The translations under genes were made by a program, and so were the position numbers. From Astrothelium macrocarpum (Eukaryota; Ascomycota; Dothideomycetes; Trypetheliales; Trypetheliaceae): DNA of 64,000 nucleotides. Positions 11,475 to 21,129 of the stretch are shown piece after piece. The first letter of the stretch is position 1; each line of letters starts with the position of its first letter. A model generated the notes under the pieces. It was not told where the DNA came from. It saw nothing but the letters and a program-made list of their open reading frames with translations, and did not search any database. The stretch spans positions 62,001-126,000 of the forward strand of contig JAGEMR010000041.1 in NCBI GenBank assembly GCA_021030915.1, written 5' to 3'.

Positions 11475-13904
11475 TTAGCGAAGCTCAAACCACTGCTGGT
11501 GGGCCTTGTCTCCCTTTCTCGAACCAAAAGCCTCTCCATCCATCATGCCGTGAATATAACATTCCCCAATAAACTCATAGTACACGTCAGGTGTGCCCCT
11601 TTCCGCCAATGCCTCGACATTTACTCCACTACTGTTAACCCTTGGAATTGGAGTCGCAGCCTTGGTCGAGCAATCCGTACAGCGACATCCATGACGCCAA
11701 CAATCACATCTTGCATGCTTCCTCGCCGGCACATCATTGATGTATTTCCGAAGAACCACGGGGACGCTGCATCCATACAGAATGCATATTTCATCTCCTT
11801 TCCTGGCAGCCTTCGGCGCTATCCCTAGAGAATCCTTCAACTCTTCAAGCAGAACAAGCCTTCGTGACCAGACTACGCACTGTACGCGTTCGAGGTACTC
11901 TCGAACGGCTGAGGGACATTGATACATGATTGCCTCACTGGTATTTAAATCTCCGCGCTGAGGTCTTCTCTGGAAAGCGTCACGACAAACCCTTTTCCAA
12001 TGTGAGGGCGGTCTTTGGCAGTACTGGTCGCGATTGCCAACCAGAGTGCGCCAGAATCGGTCCGGGGGGTATTCTGTCGCATCAGTCCAGCCTCCACCAG
12101 TTGTCCACTCATAAGGGATGATTCCGGATGTGGCCGCCGGCATCTTCTCTTTAATTCGATCCAAAACGAATCCTTTAGCGACCAGGCTTCTACCCGTGAT
12201 ATGGAGATTTTGGATGTGTGCTGAGCTCGTGTACGCGGCCTTGTAGGTGGACGGCTCGTACCCAGGTTTGCCGACGAGAGGATCTGCGTTGACTCGTCGA
12301 TGAACACCATGTTGGCTTATTCCAAAGGGATTGTTATCCATTTGCGAAATCCAAGAAGGTAAATCGACGTTGATCGGCGCCCACGGTCTGCAGAGAATAT
12401 CGAGCGAGCGAGAGCGATCGATCACGAATTTGAGAAATTCTTTGCAAACATCAAATATCGGACGTTTATAATCAACGGTTATGCAATTCCTCTTTGAAAG
12501 ACGAAGCAATCTGGAGATGACTTGGGTCTTTCTCAGCAATTCTCGGTCTCTGACGCTGAGGCTGCGATACCTGCTACCTTGGAAAACTGGTGACTGCGGT
12601 GACTGTGGCTCATGAGCTTCGGTCCAATCCCGTTCGCTTTGAGAGTCGGCGGCTTTTAATCTTGCAACTTCAAGAAAGAGCTTCTTCATGTCTCGGGTTC
12701 TCGATGCTATATCTTCTGTGTCCTTCACAGCAGGTTGCAACCCCTGAGATGATTCTTGAAAGCCGTCAGATGACTGGGTTTGGACGCGGGGTTGGTGAAA
12801 AAAGTTGTGGTCTGTATGCGACATCCTGCTTATTATCGATGGAGAGTCCGCTTCTTCCGGAGACGTTGGTTTAGGGGACATTGGCATCAGAGGCCCTATT
12901 CCATCAGTTGGAGAATTAGGAGGGTCCTTGTCCGATGGAGCATAAGGCCTTGCATCCTTTGCCAACCATAGAATCGCATAAATTGTGTCGTGAGGATCAG
13001 AAGCCTCAAAGGTTGTCAGGGATGAAACAAGTGCTTCAAGGGAGAGGAGACGTTCGGTGATCTGACCATCTTCAGATTTGCGAAATAGGTAATCAGACGC
13101 GTAGACCAGACGGACTGCCCCTAGTTCCGTCAAATCACCTAGGTAGTCTGGATGGTTATGGAACCTTGACGATTCTCTGAACAGCCGTTTGAGCTCCTGT
13201 CGCTTGTGGTAAAAGAGAGAAACGCAATCGGCAAAGTCTCTCCATGGAAGGGACTCTCCTCCACAGTGAAGAGTGGCATCCCTTGCAAGCGATATTTCCT
13301 GTATGATCCAGCGCCGGTTGAACCATGGCCTCCGCATGAGAGTTGACAAAGCGGCCCAATGCTCTGAGGTGGGGGTATCTTTCACCAAGCGGTCAAAATC
13401 GTCCAAGTTAAGACATTTTTGAACAAACTTGATAGCTTTGCTACTCGTTTTGCTCCCTTCCCCGAGCCATATGCGTACTTGTTTAGCCTTATTATAGATA
13501 AGGTACATTCGTTGAATTTGCTGACTTTTTTCATGGCCGTCGTCTTGATTAATACTCAATGCATCCACCCAAAGATACAAAGGGGTTTCTAGGCTTCGCA
13601 ATTGTCTTAAAGCATGAAAGAGATTCGGACGGATGCGAATAGTGTAAACCTCGCTCCGTACAAGAATCTTGATGTATTTTGCCTCCTCCTCGGACTTCCA
13701 ATCCTCACCCCAATGGTAAGAGAGAGCATCATAAGGTTCTAAACTTTCGATCTCACGTTTAGACCTTGACTGCTTGAGTGGGAGTAATGAGCGTCGGTTT
13801 AGATTACCCTCCAGGTCAGCGTTCCAAGATCCAGGGTGGAGTTTCAGCAGCCGGACATCGCCATCATCTAACGGAGATAACGACTTGTAGTTGTAAGCCT
13901 GCAT
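11475..13904 (-). CDS. HET-domain (heterokaryon incompatibility) protein
   Basis: The frame is open from 13976, but the start at 13904 (MQAYNYKSLSPLDDGD) fits the family better, because HET proteins usually open with a Y.Y.PL stretch leading to IRLL.L.PG. That gives 809 residues. HET blocks are clear: YDALSYHWGE, LYLWVDALSINQDD, QIQRMYLIYNKAKQVRIWLGE and RPWFNRRWIIQEISLARDATL. The C-terminus keeps the usual ECYIHGMMDGEA motif, preceded by a Cys-rich insertion (CDCWRHGCRCTDCS) that could bind zinc. HET domains trigger cell death on non-self recognition in fungal fusion; most members have unknown partners. Single exon and apparently intact. Confidence 0.88.
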   Translation of the reverse strand: MQAYNYKSLSPLDDGDVRLLKLHPGSWNADLEGNLNRRSLLPLKQSRSKREIESLEPYDALSYHWGEDWKSEEEAKYIKILVRSEVYTIRIRPNLFHALRQLRSLETPLYLWVDALSINQDDGHEKSQQIQRMYLIYNKAKQVRIWLGEGSKTSSKAIKFVQKCLNLDDFDRLVKDTPTSEHWAALSTLMRRPWFNRRWIIQEISLARDATLHCGGESLPWRDFADCVSLFYHKRQELKRLFRESSRFHNHPDYLGDLTELGAVRLVYASDYLFRKSEDGQITERLLSLEALVSSLTTFEASDPHDTIYAILWLAKDARPYAPSDKDPPNSPTDGIGPLMPMSPKPTSPEEADSPSIISRMSHTDHNFFHQPRVQTQSSDGFQESSQGLQPAVKDTEDIASRTRDMKKLFLEVARLKAADSQSERDWTEAHEPQSPQSPVFQGSRYRSLSVRDRELLRKTQVISRLLRLSKRNCITVDYKRPIFDVCKEFLKFVIDRSRSLDILCRPWAPINVDLPSWISQMDNNPFGISQHGVHRRVNADPLVGKPGYEPSTYKAAYTSSAHIQNLHITGRSLVAKGFVLDRIKEKMPAATSGIIPYEWTTGGGWTDATEYPPDRFWRTLVGNRDQYCQRPPSHWKRVCRDAFQRRPQRGDLNTSEAIMYQCPSAVREYLERVQCVVWSRRLVLLEELKDSLGIAPKAARKGDEICILYGCSVPVVLRKYINDVPARKHARCDCWRHGCRCTDCSTKAATPIPRVNSSGVNVEALAERGTPDVYYEFIGECYIHGMMDGEAFGSRKGDKAHQQWFELR

Positions 13905-13976
13905 CGCGGAATAGATATAGATGAAAATGTCATGTGTGCGCAAATCGATGTTGATCGAATACAAATGTTTAAACAC

Positions 13977-15042
13977 ACAAGGCTGGAAAGTGGACTAGCA
14001 CATTAATGGCTCCTCATAAAGTTATGACGGCAGCCATACCGGGGTTGTGAGGCTCTGACAGCAGCTGAAGTCCGTTAAATGCGAGCACCATGCCCTCCGA
14101 GTATTGCACAGGGTATGGCAAGGAAATTGATTGGTTAGCCAAGCCTGCCAACATCGATGCACGCAGCCGTCTCAATCAATTCGATCCGCCGAGAAAAAGG
14201 CAAAACTCAATTGCAGTGAGAGGGCTTTTGCATATAGGGTACGCCGTGGCTCAGCAGCTTGGCCTCAGGTCCACCTCCATAGAAAACTTTTCAAGTGAAT
14301 TTTGTAGTACTTCAAGGCTGCGCCGCAATTTCAGCGGCTACCTGGCCCCTTGATCTTGCAGTTCAGGAGAGCATTGTCCAGCAAACGAGAGGCCGAGAAC
14401 GAATTAGCCAGGAGTGCTAGGGCGTCCTCCCCACCCCCATGCACAACCTTCCCGAAGAATCCGGATTAATGTAGAAGAGAACGATTTATGAAACTTCGAC
14501 GCGTGTTATGAAACACGATAGCATCATAAATTTTCATACTGGCGGAATGCCCAGACTCGTTTCCAATCGGGAGAAAATGTAGTTAAAATGTTCCAATATG
14601 ACTGATTTGCGATCTATTCTTGGTATTCTGAATGCCCGAGAAGCCGATGAGCGTATTTTGTGGGAACTAAGTACAAAATTTTGTGATACCCTCAATTAAG
14701 CAACAGGTACCCCAAAGCTGGAGCGCATGATTTGACGATAGCTCAGCCCCGCTCTCTCGACAAACTTACCGCTACAGAACTTAGGTTATTTACTCCTTTG
14801 TCGATGTGCAGATGAATACAAGTTTTCTAAGCCCACGGTAACCTAGTGGTGACATGCAGCCTAGCATAGCCGATGCATAATGACCTCGATCTTATCTGCA
14901 GGAAGGTTGCACCGCCCACTCAGAGGTCTTCAAATGAGCGCGACTTTGCATGTACCTAAAACCGACGTCAAGACAGTGTTTCTCCGTCAGCTGGGGCAGA
15001 ACATCGCCTAAGATTCGGAACGGTGGGTCTCAATCCGAAATC
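13977..15042. other. Intergenic, nothing recognised
   Basis: This is the upstream flank of the HET gene and of the decayed membrane-protein locus. The ORF at 14090-14353 has no recognisable family and no supporting splice structure. Confidence 0.45.
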
Positions 15043-15697
15043 ATGCCGTTACAACAACTCCTCGAGATGTTCATTCCCACGAAGGTGAGTCGCATGTTCT
15101 TTCCACCTCTATTACTAGCCCTGGAGAGCGCGCTCAAAAGAAGAAAAATACCTGGGTCATCCTTGACTTACTCTGGCCCGCCCAAGTGGGATTCAATCCT
15201 TAAATGAGATGAGGAATGGCATCTGGAGTTTCTCCATGAGGTTTCACCAACAAATGATGCCAACTCTTTTACGGCTCCTGTAAAAAACTCCTCAAATTTC
15301 ATTACGATATCATCATCTGTCTCTATATCGGTTTCTGAATCGAATTTTCGCGCCTCCGTGGGGCACATTTTAGTCCTTCAAACTTGAACCAAGAAACCTC
15401 GAAAACCCTATCTTTCTTGAAAAATGAAAGGCACGAAATAGTTTACTAATGCTTTGCCAGCGATATTCTTCAGCTTTACAGTCATGGACTGCACAAGGAA
15501 CCCCGAAAGTATCTTTAGATGCCGCCGGTCTGGTCGCACTTGCAGATCTAGATGTCATCGCTCAACGAACCGCGTATACGGGTACTTCAGCACTTCTCGA
15601 TACCCTCGTGCTTTGTCCTGGCTTGCACCAGCAGCAAAGAGCCCCAGATCTCAATGGCGGAGAATATCCAGCAGTGGCTGCGATGACTACCGGTTAG
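15043..15697 (+). pseudogene. Broken 5' half of a fungal membrane-protein gene
   Basis: Protein-like pieces occur in changing frames: MPLQQLLEMFIPTK and FFPPLLLALESALKRRK from 15043, then NTWVILDLLWPAQVGFN after a one-base shift in an A-rich run, then DEEWHLEFLHEV after a stop. Next, a good acceptor (TACTAAT...TTTGCCAG) at about 15468 opens RYSSALQSWTAQGTPKV, ending at MTTG and a stop or GTTAGT at 15694. Together with the ORF at 15957-16610 they look like one multi-exon gene for a filamentous-fungal membrane protein. I cannot join them without indels. Decay or several unresolved introns are both possible. Confidence 0.4.
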
Positions 15698-15956
15698 TTT
15701 AATGTACTCAATCATTTCCCTGCATCAAGCCACAGACTTGGTCTTCTAGAGTGGTGTCTGAAATGGATTATTGAACATGCTTTCATTGCGTCATTTTGAT
15801 GCCTTCGAGCGATATCGCTGAATCAGGAGGCTAGGCTACGTCTTCAGGGTTGAAAATCCAGCCACAGTTGTCTATCTCCAAAAAGTTGGTAAAACCGGAT
15901 GTTTAACCACGTTAAACGTCACCCGCCAAATACCTCCTAGCTGGAGGAGCTTCGTA

Positions 15957-16610
15957 TTGTCAAGGTTCTTCACCCACCAAAACGCCGTTCCACTCCAGAC
16001 AGCCATCTATTTAACTGCACCATGCCTCACTATTGCGGTGCTCATCCTCCTCATCCTCTCGAGAGATTTCTGGGGTTTATTCGTAATATGCGCACTGATA
16101 TTCGCACGCCTTTGTAATGTTATCGTCCTTCGACGACGAACTGATGTTGGCTGGAAAGGCGCCAGCGAACCAGGCGTTAAGGGGGACCTTTTGGCTCTAC
16201 TTTCGCAGGATCGTTGGGTCAGAATCAAGGGAGATGTGGACGACCTTAAAGCAGTGACATCTGGTCAATGGCTTCGGGATATGACCTTTTTCGAGCGATC
16301 TGTTACGGCTTGCTCCACTGTATTGGTATACCTGGACGCTGCACTTGCTAGCAACATGCAACAGGCAGGAAAGGTCATGCTCATTTTATTGCTGATGCTG
16401 TCTGCCGGTTTGCTTGCCATTGCAAACGAAAAGACTGATCACTTACAAATGCATGGCCGCGTGATAAAAGTTGAAGGAGGGGAGCCAAAACAATATAAAC
16501 GGAGACTTGAAATGGCACACGAGCTTGTCAGAGAGACGGGCAGAGAGGACTGGGCTGTACGGATGGGACTGATAAACTCATCACCAGAGAAGGGACCGAT
16601 AATAGCTTGA
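15957..16610 (+). CDS. C-terminal half of a conserved fungal integral membrane protein
   Basis: This 217-codon frame has two membrane regions (TAPCLTIAVLILLIL plus FWGLFVICALIFARLCNVIV, and MLILLLMLSAGLLAIA) around a soluble loop (LLSQDRWVRIKGDVDDLKAV, WLRDMTFFERSV). It ends in a basic amphipathic tail (LVRETGREDWAVRMG). I recognise the pattern as a family of uncharacterised filamentous-ascomycete membrane proteins, but know no function. The same frame stays open upstream to about 15822 without a Met, so the true 5' end lies in an upstream exon. The expected exon is disrupted at 15043-15697. This half may be all that is left of the gene. Confidence 0.55.
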   Translation: MSRFFTHQNAVPLQTAIYLTAPCLTIAVLILLILSRDFWGLFVICALIFARLCNVIVLRRRTDVGWKGASEPGVKGDLLALLSQDRWVRIKGDVDDLKAVTSGQWLRDMTFFERSVTACSTVLVYLDAALASNMQQAGKVMLILLLMLSAGLLAIANEKTDHLQMHGRVIKVEGGEPKQYKRRLEMAHELVRETGREDWAVRMGLINSSPEKGPIIA

Positions 16611-16775
16611 CCGCTTTTGAGCTATGTAATGATGGTTGGAAAATTGACCCATCCTCATAATGTCAAAAACTTTTGTTCTTCGTATCAATTCCAATCTGTA
16701 ATATACCTACGCCGTCGCAAAATGCCGCCATACCTGGTTAAACAGTCTGCATCTTGCAGCGCTTCATCTCTCTTG

Positions 16776-17879
16776 TTATAACTTACTTGATCTACCTATG
16801 TAACTTTGACCTAATTTCAGCATGTCGACAGCTTCTTGCACCATTTCATCCACGATTTGTTTAGCCGGCTTGATGTCTCCAATCACTCCACTTACCTGAC
16901 CCATCAAAAATGGCATGTCAACGTCTTTATCGTCATCCATATCCTTTTGCATGGGGACAATGCCCTGTTCCGTCAGCGCTTTTATATCCTCGGGCCTATC
17001 CTCCCATCCCTTGACATAGTCGTTCAGCCTAGCTCTCAGCGGCCTACCGCTGATAACCAAGGTCCGTACTGTATCAGTGAAACCGGCAGAGACTACGGCT
17101 TCTTTGTGCAGCTTGCTACATCCAGCTTCCGCTGAAGCCACAAACCGTGTACCTACCCAGACACCCTGCGCGCCTTGCATCAAGCTTGAAGCCAAACTCC
17201 GCCCGTTGTATATTCCACCAGCAGCCACCACCATTGAGGTCTCGCCGGTCAAAGGACTCTTGTATTTCCCGGCAACGTCTACCACTGCCGGTATCAGGAT
17301 GCTGTTCGGTATGTCTCCCGTGTGTCCTCCACCTTCACCACCTTGTGCACAAACAATATCCACACCTGCTTCAAGCGCCTTCACGGCATGCTTGGGCGCG
17401 CCCACCATATTCATGACTAGTATGCCAGCTTCATGTAACCTCTTGATCACGTGTGGCGGAGGTATTCCCACTGCAGATACGAATAACCTCGCCCCCTCCG
17501 TAATAGTGACATCAATCAGCTCGTCCAGCTGTCCATGCGTGTAATCATGGTTGGTCTTTCTCGCCGAGCCTCCGACTTGCGGCAAGGCCAAGTCTACACC
17601 AAACGGAAAGCTTTCGTTTGCGCCTCCTTTTCTCTCCCTGTTGATGAGGCCTGTGGATTCGGGCTTGACTTTTAAATTCGCTTTGAGCTCAGTAATGATT
17701 TCGCGGAGTTGATCAGGTGAGTATCCGAGGCCGCCAATGACACCAAGCCCACCAGCGTTTGAGACAGCGGCTGCAAGAGGGCCACCAGAGGTGCGAGCCA
17801 TGCCAGCGAGGATGATAGGATGTTGGATGCGGAGGAGGGAGGTTAGGGGTGTTTGGATGGGAGGTGAAAGGGTAGCCAT
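16776..17879 (-). CDS. Nitronate monooxygenase (2-nitropropane dioxygenase family)
   Basis: FMN-dependent TIM-barrel enzyme that oxidises alkyl nitronates such as propionate 3-nitronate to the carbonyl compound and nitrite; some members have other oxidase roles. Starting at 17879 (MATLSPPIQT) the protein is 367 residues; the frame is open ten codons further to 17909. Signatures: HPIILAGMARTSGGPLAAAVSNAGGLGVIG at the N-terminus; AQGGEGGGHTG with the expected catalytic His near residue 186; VVAAGGIYNGR and GVWVGTRFVAS for FMN phosphate binding. Single exon, complete. An acidic DDDKDVD insertion lies near the C-terminus. It is likely a detoxifying enzyme. Confidence 0.9.
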   Translation of the reverse strand: MATLSPPIQTPLTSLLRIQHPIILAGMARTSGGPLAAAVSNAGGLGVIGGLGYSPDQLREIITELKANLKVKPESTGLINRERKGGANESFPFGVDLALPQVGGSARKTNHDYTHGQLDELIDVTITEGARLFVSAVGIPPPHVIKRLHEAGILVMNMVGAPKHAVKALEAGVDIVCAQGGEGGGHTGDIPNSILIPAVVDVAGKYKSPLTGETSMVVAAGGIYNGRSLASSLMQGAQGVWVGTRFVASAEAGCSKLHKEAVVSAGFTDTVRTLVISGRPLRARLNDYVKGWEDRPEDIKALTEQGIVPMQKDMDDDKDVDMPFLMGQVSGVIGDIKPAKQIVDEMVQEAVDMLKLGQSYIGRSSKL

Positions 17880-17909
17880 TTCGATGAACGAGACGGATAT
17901 AGCAAACAA

Positions 17910-18739
17910 TAATGTACAGAGCAGTGCTACCCAAATGGCGGAAAATCTGATGTTCTAAATCATCGCAAGTCAATAGGATGTATGGATAAGTTGTTGTTAG
18001 CTAATCCGAGGAAGACAGGCCCTATCGGCTTGCTTTTCGCGGGGAACCGAGGCATTGGAACGTGTTTGAAGGACAGCTGCCAGACTGACTTCCACAAAAG
18101 ACCCTGAGATAGAAAGCCAAATCAAGTAACGATTCCAGGTCGTAAGAAACATAAGGTATGTGGAATACAACTGATCTTAAGATTCAAGTGCCAAAGTGTC
18201 ATGACCTTACCGCAACGCCATCTCATCTAACTACGGCGGGCGAAAACGACCGATTGCCGTGGAAACTATCTAATAGAAAAGAGATGAAATGCTATTACGA
18301 AAACAAGATGAAATCTGACTATGAAGTTACGAAAATAATCTCAAAAACGGTCGGTTTTGTGACAGACAGGTCCCGCGCTACCCTTCGACCGATCGCCTTC
18401 ACTCAAAAACGGGTCCCTCTTTGAAATCAGCTTTAAAATCGCGAGCATCTGTCTGGAAATCTCCATACATCTTTCGTCCCTAGTAGACGAATTGGATTAT
18501 ATCGGCGTCCGCAACACTGATGAAATTACGCAGTCTATTGGTCACAACGTCCTACGACACACTACTGAGAATCGATACAAAACAAAACAGCATCGGGAAT
18601 TCGCTACGCAGTCATCAGATGCAAACGGCAAACTCGTGCCTATCCTATTTCTCAAGTCCTCATCTAGTCTATCCCAAGTCTACGATTCTAGAACGATGCG
18701 ATCCTCTAATACTATACTTCGGAGGCGTCAAATAACATC
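17910..18739. other. Intergenic, nothing recognised
   Basis: This is the 5' flank of the nitronate monooxygenase gene and the 3' flank of the methyltransferase gene. ORFs at 18158-18424 and 18492-18887 are of non-coding character; the latter overlaps the methyltransferase 3' end. Confidence 0.45.
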
Positions 18740-19552
18740 TCACTCTGTCACGTTCCATTTCCAGACACACCACTCAACCTCGGCCTCCTCATCCCAGTTG
18801 TTTCCCGCTCCTGCTCTATCCTCCATTATGGACACCAATCCACCTTTTTCCAACCGGTCCCAAAGCTCTCGAATTTGGTCCAAATAGGCGATTCTAAGCG
18901 GATATGCTATGATAACGCGGGCTTCCTCGCATGGGCTCAACCATGCAAAAATCGCGTTCGTTAGCATGCGTGGATGCTCTTCAGAATAAATTACATCCGT
19001 CGCAAGGATAATCTTTGGTTTGTCTTCGGGTCTCAAACTTGATGCTGTGATGGTCTGCGATGCCATACGCGTCGACAGAGTCAGTTTTTCAGGCTCATCC
19101 CAATCAAGCGATCCTGCCAATGCGCTTCCTCCAGTTGCTGCTAGAGTCTCTGCATTGATCTCAATATTTGCGGTGAGTGGTTTTACAATAGGAGCAAGAT
19201 CGGTCAAAATCACAGCCGTGCTCCACAATGACGACGCAGCAAGACCGACAAGGCCAACTCCAGCGCCAAGCTCGAGCACACCCATATCAAAAGGAGTCTT
19301 TGAGGAGTTGGCGGTATTAAAGGTGCCGCCATCCTCATTGTTCCCTTCAAGGTTCTTATCTTGATGTTTGCGAATGCTTCTCAGGGCTTCAGTCAAATGA
19401 GGTGTGAGCTCTTGGAGATGTTGCGTAAGAACATGGGAAGAACTCCATGCTTCGAGTACAAGATTCTGAGCAGAAATCGCTGGTGCTTCGAGGTTGATAA
19501 CTAATGATCCATTGGAACAAGGTATAGAGAAACTCCGAGGAATTTGCCGCAT
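18740..19552 (-). CDS. METTL21-type protein-lysine methyltransferase
   Basis: 270 residues, single exon. SAM motif I is VLELGAGVGLVGLAAS near residues 92-107, followed by the acidic turn TDLAP. A conserved Trp follows (SLDWDEP), then post-motif II, ILATDVIYSEEHP, the D.IY variant of the DxxY motif that defines family 16 lysine methyltransferases. The N-terminus has LVLEAWSSSHVLTQHL, the usual W..S..L segment. Related fungal proteins include Rrg1 and the elongation-factor methyltransferases, but the substrate cannot be told. The last residues (WCVWKWNVTE) form the expected terminal strand. A second, more distant family member lies at 23603-24736. Confidence 0.85.
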   Translation of the reverse strand: MRQIPRSFSIPCSNGSLVINLEAPAISAQNLVLEAWSSSHVLTQHLQELTPHLTEALRSIRKHQDKNLEGNNEDGGTFNTANSSKTPFDMGVLELGAGVGLVGLAASSLWSTAVILTDLAPIVKPLTANIEINAETLAATGGSALAGSLDWDEPEKLTLSTRMASQTITASSLRPEDKPKIILATDVIYSEEHPRMLTNAIFAWLSPCEEARVIIAYPLRIAYLDQIRELWDRLEKGGLVSIMEDRAGAGNNWDEEAEVEWCVWKWNVTE

Positions 19553-21129
19553 CGGTTTATATCCTTCGCTTTATGAACGTCTATACCGAAGTACTAAAGT
19601 AAAGACTGCTTCACGGTTAGAGTCTACCGCTCATGGATGTGTGAGCAGTTTATGAAGTCACTAAATGCACTCAAAGTATTTAACGAGAAAAGGCGAGACG
19701 TTCTCTTTTTCCCCTTGACAAGATGAAATAGCAAGAGGTTCTGAGAATTGGAATGTCGAAAATCTGCTGAGCGGAGAAGGCTGGAATTGTCTCCAGTGCT
19801 CGTACTAAGGAATGCTGGTTTGCCTTGAACATGCTATTACTACTTTCGGGAGACGCTCAATACAATCCAAACATTGATGAGTACCAAAAATCTCATTGCG
19901 TGCCGAAATCGTCGGCTATTAGACGGATTTGTCAAGCGTATCTCTTAGATATCTCCGAGCTTGTTTTAATCTTCGCTGGGAGTGAAACTCTCTATTGCAA
20001 CCGCTAACATCGTTACCAGCGTTAAACGCAATATAGGCCCAGGATGAGGACGTCCCTGGGCATTGTTGCATATGATAAAAAGGTCAACGAATTCGGAACT
20101 TACGTACCTCAATTGCAAATTCAGCGTACGTGAATAAGAATGAAGATGAGAGCTCTATGGTCGTGTGAGATATCTAACCGCTCGTTCTGCCTTTTCTTTT
20201 TGCGGTCTGGTCCGGATCAATGAGCTCCCGAGGCTGAAACTTGCCAGGCCAGGCATACCAGGCATTTCCCCCCATGTCCCCGAACCAGGAGCTAGGCATT
20301 TTGTCAAAGGCCTAGCTGCCCATAAGGCGCAAGTGGCTGGCGGCTAGCTAATTCACGCTAGCGCGGCTGCTAATTCTCCGTTCCAGCGGTTAATTAGACA
20401 GATGATTAGGTCGGTAAACACATCCTGTCTTGCAGCAATCAACGATACCCTAACATCCGGTCGGCTTGACTGCAGAAGGCAGTGTTTGATCTTCTTTTTG
20501 GTAGTGATTGACCTTCACATACGGGACAGCTACCTATATCGTGCTCAGCTCATCTGCGCATTACATGCGGCATTCTTAAAATACCAGTCTGTTTTCATGC
20601 GCGTGCATGTGCCCGACATACCCTCTGACCGCGATTGAGAACGAGCCATAGTATCTGACCTGTATGTTAGAGCGAGAAGCCTGTCGTTCGAATGGCGGTT
20701 AGGCAGCAGACTGCAAGGCCATGTACAGCCATGTGCTTGTCGGAGAATTATAGCGATTCAACCTTTATCGTAAAGCCTCCTGCACATGCCCAGCATGAAC
20801 AATACAGTAAGGCCTTGTTACATCGGAACTTGAAACATGCGGCTCGCCTGCCGCTATCGTAGCATGTGGCTTGGCAAAAAGTCGCTCGTCCTGATTTACC
20901 AAAGACGGTACAAGGCAAACAGACGTGCCCTAGATGTCAAAGATATCCATAAATTGAAATATGGATTATCGCCCTTTTTCGTTCCGATCAATTAAGTTCA
21001 CAGTTTTACTTATATACGTTTAAACGCTCGTTTACTTCCCTCCTGGTGTATCTCTCGCTACTGCTAGAGTTTCTTGAAATTTGTTCGGTTCGTCGAAGCA
21101 TCATTTCAATTCTTTGACTTTCTTGCGTG
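19553..21129. other. Gene-free 1.6-kb intergenic region
   Basis: No ORF above about 80 codons and no recognised RNA gene. Small local direct repeats occur near 20240-20265 (ccaggc units). This is upstream of both flanking genes, which are transcribed outward. Confidence 0.5.
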
